Notes: generated from the sequence alone by a model not told the origin. 57,264 bases of DNA from JANLSE01 sp038214135 (GCA_038214135.1 JBBQSD010000024.1:1-57264), one strand, 5' to 3'; counted from the stretch's first letter, positions 33,338 through 43,344 are shown. Numbers and translations are program-made.

Positions 33338-34966
33338 TCAGGAAACGAACACCACCCGATCAACCACCATTGCCGCAAACAGCAGTGCCAGGTACAGCAG
33401 CGAATATTTGTACAGCCCCCAGGTCACATTGGTGGCATAGTCTTTTTGCATCTTGATCGCGTAGAACAGGAACACGCTGCCAAGCACAATCGCCATCACA
33501 AAATAGGGCAACCCAAGCATGCCAACCGGCGTCGGCAGCAGCGTCAGCGCCAGCATCTGCACGGTATACAGCAAAATCTGGCGGCGCGTCTCCTGCTCAC
33601 CGGCTACCACTGGCAGCATTGGTATCCCAGCCCGCGCATAATCCTTGGCCCGAATAATCGCCAAAGCCCAGAAGTGTGGTGGAGTCCAGTAGAAGATGAT
33701 CAGCCACAGCAGTAGTGCGCCCCACGAAACCGTGCCTGTCATTGCGGCCCAGCCAACCAATGGCGGGAAGGCTCCGGCACCGCCACCAATCACAATATTA
33801 TTCCACGATGTTCGCTTCAACCAGAGTGTGTAGATAAACACATAGTAGAGCAACCCGGCTAATGAAAGCAGCGCTGCGAGCATGTTGACCTGGATTGCCA
33901 AAATGGCAAATGCCACGATGCCAAGGACGATGCCAAGCACGAGTGCATGCCATGCTGGAATGCGCCCGCTGGGAATTGGCCGCCTGGCGGTACGGCCCAT
34001 GTTAATATCGACATCTCTATCGAAATAGCAGTTCAGCGCATGCGAACCAGATGCCATCAACCAGCCGCCAATCGAAGTCCACAATACCAGCAGCAGATCT
34101 GGTGTGCCATTGGGCGTAATATACATACTCGTGATCGTTGTGAAGATCAGCAGTGTAATCACGCCTGGTTTCGTCAGGCTAATATAATCCTTGAGCAGCG
34201 ATGGCTTTTTATCCAACAGCACCCGGTCTGTCATCCCTAACGATGCCGAACGCGTGCCAGTATTGGGCAATGTATCACTCGCTCCTCGTTGATCGCCTGG
34301 GTATGGCAGCCGATAGGCGAGTGCCACAGTTGCCGCGAGTGCGGCCCAGCACAGCGCCCCAACCGCCAGATGCGCCAACCGAACTGCCGCAGTTGGTGCC
34401 TCAATATCGGCGGCTGCCGAAAGAACCTGCAACAGGCCAACAATATTCTGGGCCAGCATGAAGCCAAGGCCCCAGGCTGCCGCTGCTCGTAGTAGTGGCT
34501 CTGAGCGCGTTCGCCAGGTTTCAATTGCCAGCCAGAATACCAGGATCGTTGCGATTGCAGCCGTTCCACGATGGATATTGCTCAGCATTGCTGCATCACT
34601 GACGCTCAGGCAGATCGGCAGTGTTAAGCAATCCCACAGCGCATCAACAGCGGTGCCGAATGTCCCAAAAACGACAGCACCGAAAACCGCTGTTGCCGCA
34701 CCAACCGCCAATATCCGATAGCGCTGTTGTGCCGCTAATGCCCGGCCACCAAGCCGCCGTTCTGGAACTACGGCAACCTGCATCACAACAGCAACTGCCG
34801 TTGCGATACCCAATGCCAGTAGTGAGATCCATGTGACCATCAGGCCAGTCAGGCTGATCTGAACACTACCAAAGACCGACCCAAGGTATGCTACCAACGC
34901 AAGAAGGATCAAACCCCATAGTGTGCGAGTTGGCAGAAATGATCGGCGAACAGGTTCAAGCGACAT
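33338..34966 (-). CDS. CtaA-CtaB fusion: heme A synthase domain plus heme O synthase
   Basis: A 542-residue polytopic fusion. Residues 1-240 resemble CtaA/COX15: WDCLTLPIC matches the CtaA C-x5-C pair, IHRGTA the first heme-ligating His and RLAHLAVG the second. Only one such His pair is seen, so the domain looks like a half-size CtaA. A linker (about 240-265) leads to CtaB/COX10 (about 266-542) with NCYFDRDVDINMGRTARRP, the prenyl-diphosphate/Mg site, and YTLWLKRTSWNNIVIGG. It converts heme B to heme O and then heme A for aa3-type oxidases, both steps in one membrane protein. This fusion is typical of Chloroflexota. Confidence 0.9.
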   Translation of the reverse strand: MSLEPVRRSFLPTRTLWGLILLALVAYLGSVFGSVQISLTGLMVTWISLLALGIATAVAVVMQVAVVPERRLGGRALAAQQRYRILAVGAATAVFGAVVFGTFGTAVDALWDCLTLPICLSVSDAAMLSNIHRGTAAIATILVFWLAIETWRTRSEPLLRAAAAWGLGFMLAQNIVGLLQVLSAAADIEAPTAAVRLAHLAVGALCWAALAATVALAYRLPYPGDQRGASDTLPNTGTRSASLGMTDRVLLDKKPSLLKDYISLTKPGVITLLIFTTITSMYITPNGTPDLLLVLWTSIGGWLMASGSHALNCYFDRDVDINMGRTARRPIPSGRIPAWHALVLGIVLGIVAFAILAIQVNMLAALLSLAGLLYYVFIYTLWLKRTSWNNIVIGGGAGAFPPLVGWAAMTGTVSWGALLLWLIIFYWTPPHFWALAIIRAKDYARAGIPMLPVVAGEQETRRQILLYTVQMLALTLLPTPVGMLGLPYFVMAIVLGSVFLFYAIKMQKDYATNVTWGLYKYSLLYLALLFAAMVVDRVVFVS

Positions 34967-35049
34967 AACACAGATCCCGTGTTGAGCGACGTGGCACCCA
35001 CAATGGTACCGGCATCGAAGCGATCAGCAAGCAGTTTGATGTCACGCAG

Positions 35050-35078
35050 AGTCTAGCACACACCACAACCTGTGTCAA
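35050..35078 (-). promoter_or_regulatory. Promoter of the CtaA-CtaB gene
   Basis: TTGACA (35078-35073), 17 bp, TAGACT (35055-35050) on the minus strand, about 80 bp before the start codon. Confidence 0.7.
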
Positions 35079-35145
35079 AAGTCACAAAGTCGAGAAATGG
35101 CAACATTCGGTTAAGAAAGCGCAAATCAATAATCGTAGTGGCAAT

Positions 35146-35174
35146 TTGCAGCACATAGCTCAGAATGGTAAGAT
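35146..35174 (+). promoter_or_regulatory. Promoter of the 35211 glycosyltransferase
   Basis: TTGCAG (35146-35151), 17 bp, TAAGAT (35169-35174), about 30 bp before the ATG. Confidence 0.65.
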
Positions 35175-35210
35175 AACCAGGTGTTACTATCCCCGAATAT
35201 CGGAGGCCAC

Positions 35211-36434
35211 ATGCGTGTCCTGATGCTATCGTGGGAATACCCGCCCCACACAGTTGGTGGAATGGGCCGTCATGTAGCCGAGCTTTCAGCGGCGCTGGCT
35301 AGGCAACAGATCGAAGTTCATATCATCACACCATTGCTTGGTGGTGGCCTGCCCGAAGAACAGACCGCCGATGGCGTATTTGTTCATCGGATTACAGCCC
35401 AACCGATGGCAGGATACAGCTATGTTGCGTTTGTTCAGCAAACAAATTCGGCGCTAGAACGATATGCACGCGCCCTGTGTGATCAATTGGGTTCGTTTGA
35501 TCTGATTCATGCCCACGATTGGTTGACTACCAGTGTTGCTGTTGCGCTCAAACACCTCTGGCGCCGGCCACTGGTTGCGACGATCCATGCCACTGAGCGT
35601 GGCCGACAGCAGGGCAATCTGACGAGTGGCCATTCCGATCAGATCAATAATCTGGAATGGTGGCTAACCTACGAGGCATGGCGGGTGATTACCTGTTCAC
35701 GTTTCATGGCAGAACAGGTGCATGCCTATTTTAATACCCCTACAGACAAGATCGATGTGGTTCCGAATGGCGTTCACATCTATTCATCGCCATTTCTATC
35801 CGAAGAAGAGCGTTCGATCTTCCGCCGCCGCTTCGCCATCGCTGATGCGCCACTCATCTTCTATGTGGGGCGAATTGTGTATGAAAAAGGGCTGCATCTG
35901 TTGATCAATGGCTGGCCACAGGTGCTGAAGGTTATTCCAGAAGCGCGGCTGGTGATTGCAGGAACAGGCGATCAGTTTGAGCGGGTCAAGCAGCAAACCT
36001 GGGATCTGCACATCAACGATACCATTGTATTTACAGGCTTCATTAGTGATATGGATCGAGAGCGCTTCTATCACGCTGCGGATACTGCCGTCTTTCCATC
36101 GCTGTATGAACCATTTGGAATCGTTGCGCTTGAAGCAATGGCAGCAACTTGCCCAGTCGTTGTCGCTTCAACAGGTGGTCTAGCTGAGGTTGTTCGGCTG
36201 CACGAGACAGGAATTGTTGTGTACCCAAATGATCCAGACTCGCTTGCCTGGGGGATTCTGCACACCATCACACACCCGGAGTGGGCCAGCACGCGGGCAG
36301 CAAACGCACTACGCGAGGTTCGTGATCACTATAATTGGCAGACAACTGGCCAATCGACAATTACTGTCTATGAACGGGCGATCTTGGATTGGCGCAGGGC
36401 ATCCTGGGGAGCCGAATTGGTGCCACGCCAGTAG
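35211..36434 (+). CDS. GT4 glycosyltransferase, glycogen synthase-like
   Basis: A 407-residue GT-B enzyme from ATG 35211 with GGAGG five bases upstream. The N-terminus MRVLMLSWEYPPHTVGGMGR is the glycogen-synthase-type start of GT4/GT5, with LIHAHDWLT and the donor-domain FYVGRIVYEKGL and PSLYEPFGIVALEAMAATCP (E-x7-E). It could make glucan or transfer glucose or mannose to a lipid or disaccharide. The stop codon TAG (36432-36434) is the first three bases of a TAGGGGCG hairpin repeat. Confidence 0.88.
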   Translation: MRVLMLSWEYPPHTVGGMGRHVAELSAALARQQIEVHIITPLLGGGLPEEQTADGVFVHRITAQPMAGYSYVAFVQQTNSALERYARALCDQLGSFDLIHAHDWLTTSVAVALKHLWRRPLVATIHATERGRQQGNLTSGHSDQINNLEWWLTYEAWRVITCSRFMAEQVHAYFNTPTDKIDVVPNGVHIYSSPFLSEEERSIFRRRFAIADAPLIFYVGRIVYEKGLHLLINGWPQVLKVIPEARLVIAGTGDQFERVKQQTWDLHINDTIVFTGFISDMDRERFYHAADTAVFPSLYEPFGIVALEAMAATCPVVVASTGGLAEVVRLHETGIVVYPNDPDSLAWGILHTITHPEWASTRAANALREVRDHYNWQTTGQSTITVYERAILDWRRASWGAELVPRQ

Positions 36435-36454
36435 GGGCGGTACGTGAACCGCCC
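36432..36454. repeat. TAGGGGCG hairpin repeat containing a stop codon
   Basis: GGGCGGT (36435-36441) and ACCGCCC (36448-36454) form the stem. The leading TAG is the stop codon of the 35211 glycosyltransferase. Confidence 0.82.
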
Positions 36455-36470
36455 GTGGCGTACCATTTGC

Positions 36471-36574
36471 CCTCTGCCCCTGACCCCCTCGCCCACGCTG
36501 GGGAGAGGAGGAGTGGCCCATATGGAACCCTGTGCGCCCCTCCCCACCGGTAGGGGAGGGGTTGGGGGAGAGGG
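36471..36574. repeat. REP-like palindrome, family A copy 3 (composite)
   Basis: CCCTGACCCCCTCGCCCACGC then a GGGGAGAGGAGGAG block, a spacer with CCCATATGGAACCC, and a CCCCTCCCC...GGGGAGGGGTTGGGGGAGAGG hairpin. It is a related but more degenerate double element between convergent genes. Confidence 0.65.
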
Positions 36575-36628
36575 ATCAGCAACGACCTGAAAACCTTTCA
36601 TCTAAAAGGAGGGGGCTGGGCTGAGGGT

Positions 36629-39298
36629 CTACTTCTCGCCCTCGATTACCGCCTGAGCCGCTGCCAATCGTGCGATCACGACGCGGTAGGGGCTACAGGA
36701 AACATAATCGAGCGCTGTGCGATGGCAGAACTTCACGCTCTCCGCCTCACCGCCATGCTCGCCACAGATGCCAGTTTTCAGGCCAGCACGGGTTGAACGG
36801 CCACGCTCAACACCCATCGCAATCAACTGCCCGACGCCCTCCTGATCCAGCACTTGGAATGGGTCGTCCTTGAGCAGCTTCTGTTCGACATACTTGGGTA
36901 GGAAGCGCCCGGCGTCATCACGGCTCATACCAAAGGTCGTCTGGGTCAGGTCGTTCGTTCCGAACGAGAAGAACTCAGCAACCTCAGCAATCCGATTGGC
37001 AGTTACGGCCGCACGCGGCAGTTCAATCATGGTTCCAACCAGGTACTTGAACTCCTGGCCAGTCTCCTGCATAATCTCGCTGGCAACCCGGCGAACGATC
37101 TCTGCCTGGATTTTGAGTTCGCTCACATCGCTAACCAGCGGGATCATAATCTCGGGGATGACCTTAATACCCTGTGCCTGGCAGTTGGCCGCTGCTCGGA
37201 AGATCGCCCGCGATTGCATCTCGGTAATCTCAGGGTATTCAATCCCCAATCGGCAACCACGGAAGCCAAGCATCGGGTTGGCCTCACGCAGGCTCTCGAC
37301 TTTAGTATGCAGCTTGTTGGCATCGATACCCATCTTGGCCGCGAGATCGGCAATTTCCGCATCACCATGCGGCAGGAACTCGTGCAATGGCGGATCCAGG
37401 GTTCGGATGGTCACGGGCAGGCCATCCATCTCCTTGAAGATACCCTCAAAATCGCCCTGCTGCAATGGTTCGATCTTGGCCAGTGCAGCCTTGCGCTCCT
37501 CAAGGCTATCCGCCACAATCATCTCGCGTACGGCATCGATCCGATCACCCTCAAAGAACATGTGCTCGGTGCGGCACAACCCGATGCCCTCGGCACCAAA
37601 GCCGCGCGCCACCCGTGCATCATTAGGCGTATCGGCATTTGTTCGCACACCCAAATGGCGAACCTCATCCGCAAAGCTCAGGAAGGTCGTGAAATAGCCA
37701 TACAGTTCAGAGGCCTCTGGCTTGATGTCACCGCGAACAACCTGCAACACTTCCGATTCGCTGGTTGGCACATTGCCGGCATACACCAGGCCGCCATGGC
37801 CATCGACAGTAATATAATCGTTGGCCTTCAGCACAACATCCGAACCCTTAACCGTGATGGTGCCTTCCTTATAGTTGATGCTTAGTGCATCACAACCACA
37901 CACACAGCACTTGCCCATCTGGCGGGCAACCACGGCTGCGTGGCTGGTCAGGCCACCGCGGGCAGTCAGAATAGCTGCCGCAGCAACCATGCCATGGAAA
38001 TCCTCGGGAGCCGTTTCGGTACGAACGAGAATGACCTTCTCGCCCTTTTCGGCTCGTTCTGCTGCTTCGTCTGGGTTGAGAACGATCTGGCCGCTGGCTG
38101 CACCAGGGCCAGCCGCCAAACCCTTGGCCAGCACATGAATTGTGGCTGCCGCCTTTGGATCAACAATTGGGAACAGGAACTGGTTGAGCATTTCGGGCTT
38201 GACGCGTGTAAGTGCCGTTTTCTTGTCGATCAACCCTTCATTGAACAGATCGACGGCAATCTTAACCGCGGCCATGCCGGTGCGCTTGCCATTGCGCGTC
38301 TGTAGCATCCATAGTTTGCCACGCTCAACCGTGAACTCCATATCCTGCACATCCTTATAGTGCAGTTCGAGCTGGTGCGAAATCTGGGCAAATTCGCCAT
38401 ACGAAACTGGCATCTCGTCCAGCATCTTGGAGATCGCCTGTGGTGTGCGGATACCAGCGACAACATCTTCGCCCTGGGCATTGACGAGGTATTCGCCATA
38501 GAGCACATTCTCGCCAGTGGCTGGATCGCGGCTGAAGGCCACCCCGGTTGCACTATCGTCGCCCATATTACCGAACACCATCGTCTGCACATTCACGCCA
38601 GTACCGATATTATCGGGAATGCGCTCGATCCGCCGATAATCGATGGCACGGCGGCCCATCCAGGAACTGAACACAGCAGCAATCGACAGTTGTAGTTGCT
38701 CATATGGATCTTCTGGGAATTCACGGCCTGTCTCGGCCTTAATGATCGCCATAAACTGGGCGGTGATCGCATTCAACTCATCGGTGGTCAAGTCGGTATC
38801 CTGGCGGCCACCATGCTTGGCCTCGTGCATCACATGCTCGAATGTTTCGCCATCGACACCAAGTACAATCTTGCCAAACAACTGAACGAAGCGCCGATAG
38901 GCATCGGCAGCAAAGCGCGGGTTATCGGTCAGCGCTGCCAAGCCCTCAATCGTCTGCTTGTTCAACCCCAAGTTGAGGACGGTATCCATCATGCCAGGCA
39001 TGGACTCACGGGCACCTGAGCGAACGGAAACCAGCAGCGGGTTAGCCGGATCACCGAACTTCTTGCCAACCTGCTCCTCAACAGCCTTGAGTGCAGCCAG
39101 CGCCTGATCCCACATTCCCTCCGGAAACTGCTTGCCATTCTCATAGAATGCGTTGCAGGCCTCGGTTGTGATTGTGAAACCGGGGGGCACGGGCACGCCC
39201 GTGCGGGTCATCTCCGCAACACCTGCACCCTTGCCGCCAAGCAGTTCGCGCATCGTTGCATTGCCCTCAGTAAAGAGGTAGACCCATTTCTTGGACAT
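36629..39298 (-). CDS. ppdK: Pyruvate, phosphate dikinase
   Basis: The 889-residue enzyme starts at ATG 39298 (MSKKWVYLFTEGN) with AGGGAG eight bases upstream; the longer reading is unsupported. It has the ATP-grasp domain (GGKGAGVAEM), the phosphohistidine swivel domain GGLTSHAAVVARQMG (His453), and the PEP/pyruvate barrel with GTNDLTQTTFG and the catalytic CGEHGG (Cys845). It interconverts pyruvate, ATP and Pi with PEP, AMP and PPi, for gluconeogenic PEP or reversed glycolysis. Spacing of the motifs matches bacterial PPDK rather than PEP synthase. Confidence 0.96.
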   Translation of the reverse strand: MSKKWVYLFTEGNATMRELLGGKGAGVAEMTRTGVPVPPGFTITTEACNAFYENGKQFPEGMWDQALAALKAVEEQVGKKFGDPANPLLVSVRSGARESMPGMMDTVLNLGLNKQTIEGLAALTDNPRFAADAYRRFVQLFGKIVLGVDGETFEHVMHEAKHGGRQDTDLTTDELNAITAQFMAIIKAETGREFPEDPYEQLQLSIAAVFSSWMGRRAIDYRRIERIPDNIGTGVNVQTMVFGNMGDDSATGVAFSRDPATGENVLYGEYLVNAQGEDVVAGIRTPQAISKMLDEMPVSYGEFAQISHQLELHYKDVQDMEFTVERGKLWMLQTRNGKRTGMAAVKIAVDLFNEGLIDKKTALTRVKPEMLNQFLFPIVDPKAAATIHVLAKGLAAGPGAASGQIVLNPDEAAERAEKGEKVILVRTETAPEDFHGMVAAAAILTARGGLTSHAAVVARQMGKCCVCGCDALSINYKEGTITVKGSDVVLKANDYITVDGHGGLVYAGNVPTSESEVLQVVRGDIKPEASELYGYFTTFLSFADEVRHLGVRTNADTPNDARVARGFGAEGIGLCRTEHMFFEGDRIDAVREMIVADSLEERKAALAKIEPLQQGDFEGIFKEMDGLPVTIRTLDPPLHEFLPHGDAEIADLAAKMGIDANKLHTKVESLREANPMLGFRGCRLGIEYPEITEMQSRAIFRAAANCQAQGIKVIPEIMIPLVSDVSELKIQAEIVRRVASEIMQETGQEFKYLVGTMIELPRAAVTANRIAEVAEFFSFGTNDLTQTTFGMSRDDAGRFLPKYVEQKLLKDDPFQVLDQEGVGQLIAMGVERGRSTRAGLKTGICGEHGGEAESVKFCHRTALDYVSCSPYRVVIARLAAAQAVIEGEK

Positions 39299-39392
39299 GA
39301 TTTCAACTCCCTTTAATGATAAAGCGGAACACCCCACGCAGGCCCTAGCGCTGCGATAGTCTCCCGCTGATACCGACTAGAACTCGCGTTAC

Positions 39393-39421
39393 ACTATACT
39401 TCAGGTGTGCTGATCGTGCAA
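39393..39421 (-). promoter_or_regulatory. Promoter of ppdK
   Basis: TTGCAC (39421-39416), 17 bp, TATAGT (39398-39393) on the minus strand, giving a leader of about 90 nt. Confidence 0.65.
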
Positions 39422-39805
39422 TGTAGCACCAAGTAGTCAGGAGTCAGGAGTCAGAAGAGAGCCATCAGCCGTCAGGTATTCGGGCATAGGGAACAAAGGA
39501 ACAACACTCATCTCCATTTGTGGTATCTTGTTCTCTAGGTGTGGCGTATTATTTTGCGTTGAATGATCATGACATTCCAAGAAACACCAATGCGTAGGGG
39601 CAGACCCATGTGTTATGGCCCACAATAATCACACGGTGATGCCCAATGCGGGCGCACACATTGATGCCCCTACACAATGGATGGGCATGACCTCGACAGT
39701 GCAAGAACACACGTGATACTCTTGTTCTGAGATCATTAACATATATATACACGCAATCCCCGCTATCGGCTATCGGCTATCGGCTATGTTTAGGAGCGCT
39801 TTCCA
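39422..39805. other. Repeat-filled gap between ppdK and a small membrane gene
   Basis: No gene is visible. The gap holds a GGAGTCA array (39434-39457), a GTAGGGGCAGACCC element whose inverted partner TGATGCCCCTAC lies at about 39663-39674 (an approximately 80-bp inverted-repeat unit), and a GGCTATC heptamer array (39762-39787). Confidence 0.65.
39762..39787. repeat. GGCTATC heptamer array
   Basis: CGCTATCGGCTATCGGCTAT followed by CGGCTATG gives about three and a half tandem heptamers. The same unit recurs at 43729-43745, where it encodes the end of a glycosyltransferase. Confidence 0.85.
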
Positions 39806-40021
39806 ATGACAAACCCACAAGCGGAACAACCCGCCGAAGCAAGTGATGCACCAGAGAAACGTATTCGTCGCGGGTGTATCATGATTATCCCGCTCCTGTT
39901 GATCGGCGTGGGCATTAACTTTCTCGAATATCGGCTAAATGTCGTTACCATTGTTGGTGGTGCGCTGCTGATCTTTGCGATCATCGGCCTGGTGCTGATC
40001 TCACGCGAAGGGAAGAAGTAG
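39806..40021 (+). CDS. Small two-helix membrane protein
   Basis: 71 residues from ATG 39806 with AGGAG upstream. An acidic, polar N-terminus of about 20 residues is followed by RIRRG and two hydrophobic helices (CIMIIPLLLIGVGINFLEY and VTIVGGALLIFAIIGLVLIS), then a basic tail REGKK. Both termini would be cytosolic. The family is unknown. A GGAGTCA heptamer array starts three bases after its stop codon TAG. Confidence 0.65.
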   Translation: MTNPQAEQPAEASDAPEKRIRRGCIMIIPLLLIGVGINFLEYRLNVVTIVGGALLIFAIIGLVLISREGKK

Positions 40022-40023
40022 CC

Positions 40024-40285
<262 letters not shown>

Positions 40286-40295
40286 CTCGGTGCTC

Positions 40296-41186
40296 TCACA
40301 ACGCCCGATACCAGCCCCACACATAGCCAAGCGCCGAGGCATAGGATGCAAACGCCTTCAGCGGTTTGAAGCCGATTCGCCAGGAGGGTGCCGCAAACGA
40401 GTAGGGCAGCACAATATTCGGCAGCACAATCGCTGTTCGGAACAGAAGAAATGCTGCGGCATGCAGCGGTGTGCGTAGTATCCGCCCACGCGCTCGCGTC
40501 GGGTCACGCCGAACCTCCTGTGCATGGCCAACTCCATACCAGAACTGTTTGCGCAGGAGTGCTGGCAGGCTGGCCGGGGCCGGATGATACGCCCAGGTAT
40601 GCGCCACAAGCACGAAGCGATACTGGTTGGTGGGCGTTCCGGCCTGTGCCTGATGATTAGGGAGCACTAAACGCCGTACACACACAAAGAATTCGGTGTC
40701 AACACCACGCAATAATGTCTGATCGAAGCCACCAGCCTGCTCGAACACAGCTCGGCGGATCGCACAACATGTTGTCGTTATCTCGCAATAGAACGATGGT
40801 GGATCGGGGTTGCTTTCGAGTGCCTGTGCAACAATGGCATGCTCGATTCGCGGCACCTCACGCGCGACCCAGCGCTGAAATGCTGGCGCATCGGGCGGAA
40901 GCAGCTTCGAGGCACCCGTTACGCCAATTGTTGGGTCGCTGAGCAATGGCGCAACCAGGTTAGCCAACACATGCTCATCGCCCAATACCGCATCATCATC
41001 AATGAACACAAGCACTGGTGCTTGGGTGCGAGCCACACCAATATTGCGAGCAAGCCCATTTGGCCGAACCCCAATCACAACCTCGATCTCGCTTGGTTGC
41101 AGTGTCTGGCGGCGGATGCTCTCAAGCAGCGGCGCAACCTCACCGGTGAGCGAGGGAATAATCACAGCAATCTGTGGCGTCATCAT
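40296..41186 (-). CDS. GT2 family glycosyltransferase
   Basis: A 296-residue GT-A enzyme (start ATG 41186, or 41183, with GAGGGCG before the paired ATGs). It has IAVIIPSLTGEVAPLLESI, a donor segment RPNGLARNIGVARTQAPVLV, and FIDDDAVLGDEHV as the DxD-type metal site. The C-terminus has one or two hydrophobic segments (AAFLLFRTAIVLPNIVLPYSF). It overlaps the stop of the upstream GT4 gene, so the two are translationally coupled. It likely adds a sugar to a surface polysaccharide made by this cluster. Confidence 0.85.
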   Translation of the reverse strand: MMTPQIAVIIPSLTGEVAPLLESIRRQTLQPSEIEVVIGVRPNGLARNIGVARTQAPVLVFIDDDAVLGDEHVLANLVAPLLSDPTIGVTGASKLLPPDAPAFQRWVAREVPRIEHAIVAQALESNPDPPSFYCEITTTCCAIRRAVFEQAGGFDQTLLRGVDTEFFVCVRRLVLPNHQAQAGTPTNQYRFVLVAHTWAYHPAPASLPALLRKQFWYGVGHAQEVRRDPTRARGRILRTPLHAAAFLLFRTAIVLPNIVLPYSFAAPSWRIGFKPLKAFASYASALGYVWGWYRAL

Positions 41187-42364
41187 CGCCCTCGGCGGCT
41201 TCCCGCCCGCAAACCCTGGTATAACCCAGCCATTCGTTCTGCCAGGCGCTGCCAATCATAATCCCGTTGCACAATCTTCGGGCCAACTGCACTCATCCGC
41301 ATGCGAAGCTCGCGGTCAGTCAGGAGCTTCACGATGCCATCGGCAAAGGCGCGTGGCTCATCGGCAATAATCGCACTACCAGCAACATCCATACCCTCAG
41401 CAGAAAGGGTCGTGGCCACGATTGGGACGCCAGTTGCTAATGCCTCCAGCAGTTTAATCCGAATACCACTACCCCAGAAGATTGGCGCAACAAACACACT
41501 TGCGTTCCCAAACAAGGGTCGCATATCATCCAGGGTTCCTGGCACGCTGATTGATTGGCTGGCCAATGCCGAAATCTCTGGTGGCGGCTCACGCCCTGCC
41601 AGCGTCAGGCGAGCATTTGGGTGTGCCTGTTGAACAAGCGGCCAGACCTCGCGGGCCAGCCATAGTGCGCCTTCCAGATTAGGTGGGTGTAGAAAATTGC
41701 CAACGAACAGCACTTCATGCTCAATTGTTGGGTCGAAACAGGGTTGCCACACATCGCGATCAATGCCAGATGGAATCAATACAACAGGCAATCGCGGCAG
41801 CCAGCGTGCCAAGGCATCCCGATCTGCTGTTCCGAGCGAGATCACCAGATCACAACGCGCCAGGGCACGCAACTCAAACTGCCAGAAGCTCAGCGCGCCA
41901 ATCAACCGCCGCAACCGGACACGCGGATCACGCTCGGTTCGCGCCCGCCGGATCTGCGATAGAAACCCAAGCGAATGGATGACAGAAACAACGCTGGCAT
42001 TCGTCGTGCGCGCCACATGCACATAGCGCAGCATCGTCGTAAATTCAATCTGAACAATCTCTGGTGGCTGTTCGGCCCAGCGGCGGCGCACATGGGCTTC
42101 TAATGCAGCAGAATATTCCTGCCGCACCGCCGGTGGATCGAGATTCAGGCTATGATCATAGGTGCGCTGAAACGCTCCTACTTCGGCACACCGCTCTTCC
42201 AGAGTTCCCCAATCGATTGGTTGGGTGGCATTGGCGTTGGCAAACAGGCTGACAGCATAGAATCTGGCGAGTTGCTGGGCGACATTCCAGATATGGATCG
42301 TTGAGCCAGCCACAGGCGGATGCGGCACAAGCGGGCTAAGAATCGTTAATGCTGGCTTTGGCAT
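41183..42364 (-). CDS. GT4 family glycosyltransferase
   Basis: A 393-residue GT-B enzyme: N-domain LTILSPLVPHPPVAGSTIHI, donor domain LFVGNFLHPPNLEGALWL and VAPIFWGSGIRIKLLEALAT, the last being the equivalent of the E-x7-E region (GSGIRIKLLEA). It resembles the sugar-transfer PEP-CTERM/EpsD-type GT4 group. The methyltransferase gene ends only three bases upstream and the GT2 gene overlaps downstream, so this is the middle of one operon. Confidence 0.86.
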   Translation of the reverse strand: MPKPALTILSPLVPHPPVAGSTIHIWNVAQQLARFYAVSLFANANATQPIDWGTLEERCAEVGAFQRTYDHSLNLDPPAVRQEYSAALEAHVRRRWAEQPPEIVQIEFTTMLRYVHVARTTNASVVSVIHSLGFLSQIRRARTERDPRVRLRRLIGALSFWQFELRALARCDLVISLGTADRDALARWLPRLPVVLIPSGIDRDVWQPCFDPTIEHEVLFVGNFLHPPNLEGALWLAREVWPLVQQAHPNARLTLAGREPPPEISALASQSISVPGTLDDMRPLFGNASVFVAPIFWGSGIRIKLLEALATGVPIVATTLSAEGMDVAGSAIIADEPRAFADGIVKLLTDRELRMRMSAVGPKIVQRDYDWQRLAERMAGLYQGLRAGSRRGR

Positions 42365-42367
42365 AAG

Positions 42368-43324
42368 TTAGCGCACCAATACTTCCAGATTCGAGCCACC
42401 AGCCAACAGATCCGCCAGCCGCAGCGGCAGCCAGGCCATCGCCCGAAACAATGGGTGAATCAACACGCGCTGGATGGCTGCTGCTCGTTTGGCCGAAACG
42501 CGGCCATCGTCCATCCCAAACCGCAGGCTATGTAATGCCGCAATATAGCTCCCCGAAGAATAGCGCCGCACAGCTTGCCGAAAGCCAGCCTGTGCCAATG
42601 CCTGCGCCAACGTATATGGCGTAAACAGGCTCATATGCCGAGGGAGATCATACCCAGACCAATAGCGCCCGCAGATTCGTGCTCCATAGCTGGCAGCATT
42701 GGGCACCCGAATGAACAGCGCGCCGCCTGGTCGCAGAATGCGCCGGATTTCGTGCAGACTCGCCATTGGGTTATGTAAATGTTCGAGCACATCCCAGAGT
42801 GTGATCGCATCAAAATGGCCTGTTGGATAGCTCGCATGCTCAAATGGCCCAGCAAACACCACAATCCCCAAGCGCTCACTCACGCCACGCGCACTGGCCA
42901 CATCCGGCTCCACCCCTTCGACACGCCATCCCTGCTGTTGCATCGCCTCCAGAAACAACCCCGAGGCGCATCCGATATCAAGCAATCGTCGTGTATTGCC
43001 AGGCGTAGTATCAATCGTATGGTCGATCAATCGGCAGCGCATCCCAAGCGCACGGCGGGTCAGCGCACCAGAAAGACCAATACGGCCACGCAGCCCGGTT
43101 TCTGCTGATTCATACGCGCCATAGCGATCTGGATAGTAACGGCTCATACTCGATAGTGACGGTCGCGGGTTCTGGTAGATCAGGCGACAATTCGTACAGC
43201 GCACAAGCTGAAACAGGCCAGGAACGTGCATAAACAGATCTGGCCCACGCAGAAACACACGATATGCCGAACCGCCACACAACGGGCAATCGGTTTGTTC
43301 GAATACTTCGGGTTTTTGTTGCAT
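42368..43324 (-). CDS. SAM-dependent methyltransferase with N-terminal zinc ribbon
   Basis: 318 residues. An N-terminal zinc ribbon CPLCGG...CTNC (13-45) is followed by YYPDRYGAY and a Methyltransf_23-type Rossmann domain: motif I LLDIGCASGLFLEAM, acidic VEGVEPD and post-I region DAITLWDVLEHLHNP. The family methylates sugars, lipids or natural products; its place among glycosyltransferases suggests O-methylation of a glycan. It is the first gene of the GT4-GT2 operon. Confidence 0.84.
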   Translation of the reverse strand: MQQKPEVFEQTDCPLCGGSAYRVFLRGPDLFMHVPGLFQLVRCTNCRLIYQNPRPSLSSMSRYYPDRYGAYESAETGLRGRIGLSGALTRRALGMRCRLIDHTIDTTPGNTRRLLDIGCASGLFLEAMQQQGWRVEGVEPDVASARGVSERLGIVVFAGPFEHASYPTGHFDAITLWDVLEHLHNPMASLHEIRRILRPGGALFIRVPNAASYGARICGRYWSGYDLPRHMSLFTPYTLAQALAQAGFRQAVRRYSSGSYIAALHSLRFGMDDGRVSAKRAAAIQRVLIHPLFRAMAWLPLRLADLLAGGSNLEVLVR

Positions 43325-43344
43325 TATGATGCCTATGCTGCTGC

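Noticed and set aside
36471..36574. Classic terminator between the GT4 and ppdK genes
   Set aside because: The hairpins lack a U-tract and belong to the dispersed family A repeat, though they may still impede transcription from both sides.
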